From NCBI RefSeq assembly GCF_904848665.1, contig NZ_CAJHCQ010000013.1, forward strand, positions 124,001 through 188,000: a stretch of 64,000 nt of DNA. Reading direction: 5' to 3'. The stretch comes from Paraburkholderia hiiakae (GTDB lineage: Bacteria; Pseudomonadota; Gammaproteobacteria; Burkholderiales; Burkholderiaceae). The translations under genes and the position numbers were made by a program. Each line of letters begins with the position of its first letter. Position 1 is the stretch's first letter. The notes beneath the pieces were generated by a model. The model did no database searches. It was not told the origin of the DNA and saw only the letters and a list, made by a program, of their open reading frames with translations. Of this stretch, positions 61,762 through 64,000 are shown piece after piece.

Positions 61762-62877
61762 ATGTCACTCGAAACGTTTGTCGATTCGAAGCCGTTCACG
61801 TTCGGCATCGAACTTGAAATGCAGATCGTCAACACGCACGACTACGATCTGACCAAGGCGGGTAGCGACCTCATGCGCCTCATCAAAGATCAGGAGATTC
61901 CGGGCAACATCACGCCCGAAATCACCGAAAGCATGATTGAGCTTTCCACCGGTATCTGCACCAATCACGAGCAGGCCGTGGCCGATCTGCGCAAGATTCG
62001 CGACGTGCTCGTCGCCGCGGCCGATCGTCTCAATGTCGGTCTGTGCGGCGGCGGTACGCACGCGTTCCAGCAATGGAGCGACCGGCGCATCGTCGACACC
62101 CCGCGCTTTCAGTATCTTTCCGAGCTGTACGGTTACCTTGCGAAGCAATTCACGGTGTTCGGCCAGCACGTGCATATCGGCTGCCCGGATGCGGACAGCG
62201 CGCTTTTCCTGCTGCACTCCCTTTCGCGCTTCATTCCGCATTTCATCGCGCTCTCGGCGTCGTCGCCCTATGTGCAGGGTGTGGACACCGGATTTCATTC
62301 GGCACGACTGAATTCCGTGTTCGCGTTTCCGCTGTCGGGCCGCGCGCCGTTCGTGCTGAGCTGGGAGGAGTTCAAGGAGTACTTCTCGAAGATGGTGCAC
62401 ACGGGTGTTGTCAACAGCATGAAAGACTTCTACTGGGACATCCGCCCGAAACCCGGTTTCGGCACGATCGAGGTGCGCGTGATGGACACGCCGCTTTCGG
62501 TGGAGCGCGCCGCTGCGATCGCCTGCTACATCCAGACGCTCGCACGCCATCTGCTCACCGATCGACCGATCGCGCCGCTCGAGGACGACTATCTCGTGTA
62601 CACGTTCAACCGCTTCCAGGCGTGCCGCTTCGGCCTCGCCGGCACCTGCGTGAATCCGCAAACGGGCGAGCGGCGTACGATTTCCGAAGACATTCTCGAA
62701 ACGCTGGATCGGATCGCGCCGCACGGCGAAGCGCTCGGCTCGACGCGCGCGCTCACCGAGATCGGCACAATCGCCCGCGCGCAGAATAACGACGCCACCT
62801 GGCTGCGCAGCGTGGTGGCCGAGGAAAAATCGCTGCACGAAGCTGTGCGGCAACAGTGCCTGCGCTGGCGCGCCTGA
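61762..62877 (+). CDS. ybdK: YbdK-type glutamate-cysteine ligase-like carboxylate-amine ligase
   Basis: 371 residues from 'MSLETFVDSKPFTFGIELEMQIV' with AGGGGA upstream. 'GGGTHAFQQW' and 'FGQHVHIGCPD', and 'DFYWDIRPKPGFGTIEVRVMDTP' in parts, are GCS2/YbdK motifs. E. coli YbdK has weak gamma-glutamylcysteine ligase activity; the physiological substrate is unclear. The genome also has GshA at 34.5 kb, so this is a second, class II enzyme. Confidence 0.9.
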   Translation: MSLETFVDSKPFTFGIELEMQIVNTHDYDLTKAGSDLMRLIKDQEIPGNITPEITESMIELSTGICTNHEQAVADLRKIRDVLVAAADRLNVGLCGGGTHAFQQWSDRRIVDTPRFQYLSELYGYLAKQFTVFGQHVHIGCPDADSALFLLHSLSRFIPHFIALSASSPYVQGVDTGFHSARLNSVFAFPLSGRAPFVLSWEEFKEYFSKMVHTGVVNSMKDFYWDIRPKPGFGTIEVRVMDTPLSVERAAAIACYIQTLARHLLTDRPIAPLEDDYLVYTFNRFQACRFGLAGTCVNPQTGERRTISEDILETLDRIAPHGEALGSTRALTEIGTIARAQNNDATWLRSVVAEEKSLHEAVRQQCLRWRA

Positions 62878-62970
62878 CGGGAATCAAAAAAGGGAGCCGG
62901 CGGACGCACAGGACCACTGACCGATTTTCGCGGGGTGCCAGAAGCGCCCCGCGCCGGCAAAACAGGATGC

Positions 62971-62994
62971 AAGGGCAGCTTTCGGGCTGCCCTT
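62971..62994 (+). terminator. Probable terminator of the antiporter-ybdK operon
   Basis: AAGGGCAGC-TTTCGG-GCTGCCCTT followed by CGTGCTTTC; stem strong, T tract weak. Confidence 0.6.
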
Positions 62995-63371
62995 CGTGCT
63001 TTCAGGGGCCGGGAAGTGGGCAAGAAGCGGGTAACAAGTGGGTCAAAAACGGGTCGCGTTGGTTCCGCGCGCCACTTTTTTCGAGGTGGATGAAATTTTT
63101 TTTGCTGGCTTCGAGGTACCTGGGGGTTCTTATTTTTTTGACCTGGGTCCCGACATGGGCCATATTCATGGACAAACGGCCCCACGCCGCTGTGGGCAAC
63201 CATCGATTTCCCTGCAAACTCAATGGACTACGTAATGATTGGTTAGCGACAATCGGGCAGATTCCAGTTGCGTTCGAGACAGAAATCCGCGATAACCTGC
63301 ATGAGTCATGGGGCGACGATTGCGAGCAGCCAGGAACCTGTCCACATAGCAATGGCGTGCTTATCAACGGG

Positions 63372-63380
63372 TTATCCACA
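63372..63380 (+). promoter_or_regulatory. DnaA box
   Basis: Perfect TTATCCACA, with degenerate boxes within 70 bp on both sides. Confidence 0.5.
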
Positions 63381-63555
63381 ATTCACGTTGGATAAGTTAG
63401 CTGTGCGATTTGCCGCTCTCGCATAGAATGTCGGTTTGCTGCACTGGCGTCGGGACTTGAAGGATGTTTTCGGGGCCTGCGGCAAGGAAAATGACAGTGC
63501 AACGCAGCTATGGCGTGCGCGTTGCAGGTTTTTTCCAGATGGTGCGGCGTTCGGG

Positions 63556-64000
63556 ATGACCGGGCGCCAGCGTTCCCACAGGCCGTCGGTCAAAGCGGCG
63601 GCTGACGATGCAGCGCAAGCTGCCAATAACCAGCGAAAGACTATGAGCGAAGGCGTATATGGAGAGCAGGCAGCCGGGCGGGTGACCCATAGCCTGCTGC
63701 GACTTAGCACGGCTATGCGGAGCCAGGCGTGGGACTGGGCCGAAGGCGCAGGACTCACGCCTACCCAGGGCGAAATTCTCGTGCTGCTGATGCAGCGCAA
63801 GGGGCCGATGCGCCTCGGCGAGATCGCGCGTGAAACGGCCCTCACGGCCGCTACCACCAGCGATGCGGTGAGCACGCTCGAAACCAAGGGGCTCGTCGAA
63901 AAGCGTCGCGCGCTCGACGACGGCCGCGCACTCGCGGTGCGTCTGACCTCGCGCGGCCGCACGGCGGCGAAGAAGGCGTCGCAGTGGCCTGACTTCCTGT
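63556..64000 (+). CDS. MarR-family transcriptional regulator (cut by window end)
   Basis: About 148 residues visible, no stop. Start taken at the ATG at 63556, in frame through an Ala/Lys-rich extension; the ATG at 63643 ('MSEGVYGEQAAG') is an alternative and may be the true one, since neither has a strong ribosome site. Winged helix: 'GLTPTQGEILVLL', 'RLGEIARETALTAATTSDAVSTLETKGLVEKRRALDDGRALAVRLT' quoted only to show position (about 60-135). Target unknown. Confidence 0.8.
   Translation, partial: MTGRQRSHRPSVKAAADDAAQAANNQRKTMSEGVYGEQAAGRVTHSLLRLSTAMRSQAWDWAEGAGLTPTQGEILVLLMQRKGPMRLGEIARETALTAATTSDAVSTLETKGLVEKRRALDDGRALAVRLTSRGRTAAKKASQWPDFL

Larger units (their letters stand above)
62878..63555. 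other. Intergenic region with a terminator and more DnaA-box-like sites
   Basis: 678 bp. Terminator at 62971-62994, T-rich tracts at 63090-63140, and at 63300-63400 one perfect DnaA box (63372-63380) with degenerate ones (TTATCAACG, TTGGATAAG, TGTCCACA). No supported gene. Confidence 0.5.

Overview
This is Burkholderiaceae DNA, most likely a Paraburkholderia, Burkholderia or Caballeronia species. The gene order gyrB-dnaN-dnaA / rpmH-rnpA-yidD-yidC / mnmE, the strongly GC-biased third codon positions, the DUF4148 protein, and the ada-alkA and gspDEF-C-GHIJKLMN arrangements all fit the origin region of the primary chromosome. No named strain can be assigned from sequence alone.

Layout. (1) Positions 1-8978 are the right-hand part of an integrative element in the 3' end of a tRNA-Lys(CTT) gene. 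It holds a P4-type tyrosine integrase, a zinc-ribbon protein, an AlpA/excisionase-like regulator, a small protein, a primase-helicase replicase, and a cargo protein of seven treble-clef zinc repeats split by a PD-(D/E)XK-like nuclease domain. The left end lies outside the window. The right end is marked by a 50-bp 3' tRNA fragment (attR). (2) 9.0-13.1 kb is ordinary chromosome: small proteins, an ExaC/AcoD-type aldehyde dehydrogenase with its DUF779 partner, and a GyrI-like protein. (3) 13.19-13.44 kb is an AT-rich cluster of DnaA boxes, then a decayed nitroreductase remnant, then gyrB, dnaN and dnaA on the minus strand. rpmH, rnpA, yidD and yidC run divergently, followed by a XRE regulator and mnmE. 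(4) 24.9-42.4 kb is housekeeping and accessory: small exported proteins, an HtrA-like protease, a LysE-type exporter, YaeQ, a VOC protein, the Ada-AlkA alkylation-repair pair, GshA, an OmpA-like lipoprotein, and an EmrB/MarR/outer-membrane efflux set with no visible EmrA. (5) 42.4-54.2 kb is a complete type II secretion locus; gspC alone is reversed. (6) 54.7-64 kb has a lytic transglycosylase, a His-rich COG0523 GTPase, HU, MnmC, a second DnaA-box region, a cation/proton antiporter, the YbdK carboxylate-amine ligase and a MarR gene cut by the window edge.

The most unusual points are: the 3+nuclease+4 zinc-repeat cargo protein; an 18-bp sequence present once on each strand near the two visible sides of the element; a ~55-bp origin-like module (palindromic start, GTTAAC, perfect DnaA box) present at 13.2 kb and, inverted, at 59.8 kb; a perfect 12-bp-arm hairpin with a T tract inside the start of rnpA; and two small paralogous genes of unknown function at 9.05 and 26.02 kb.
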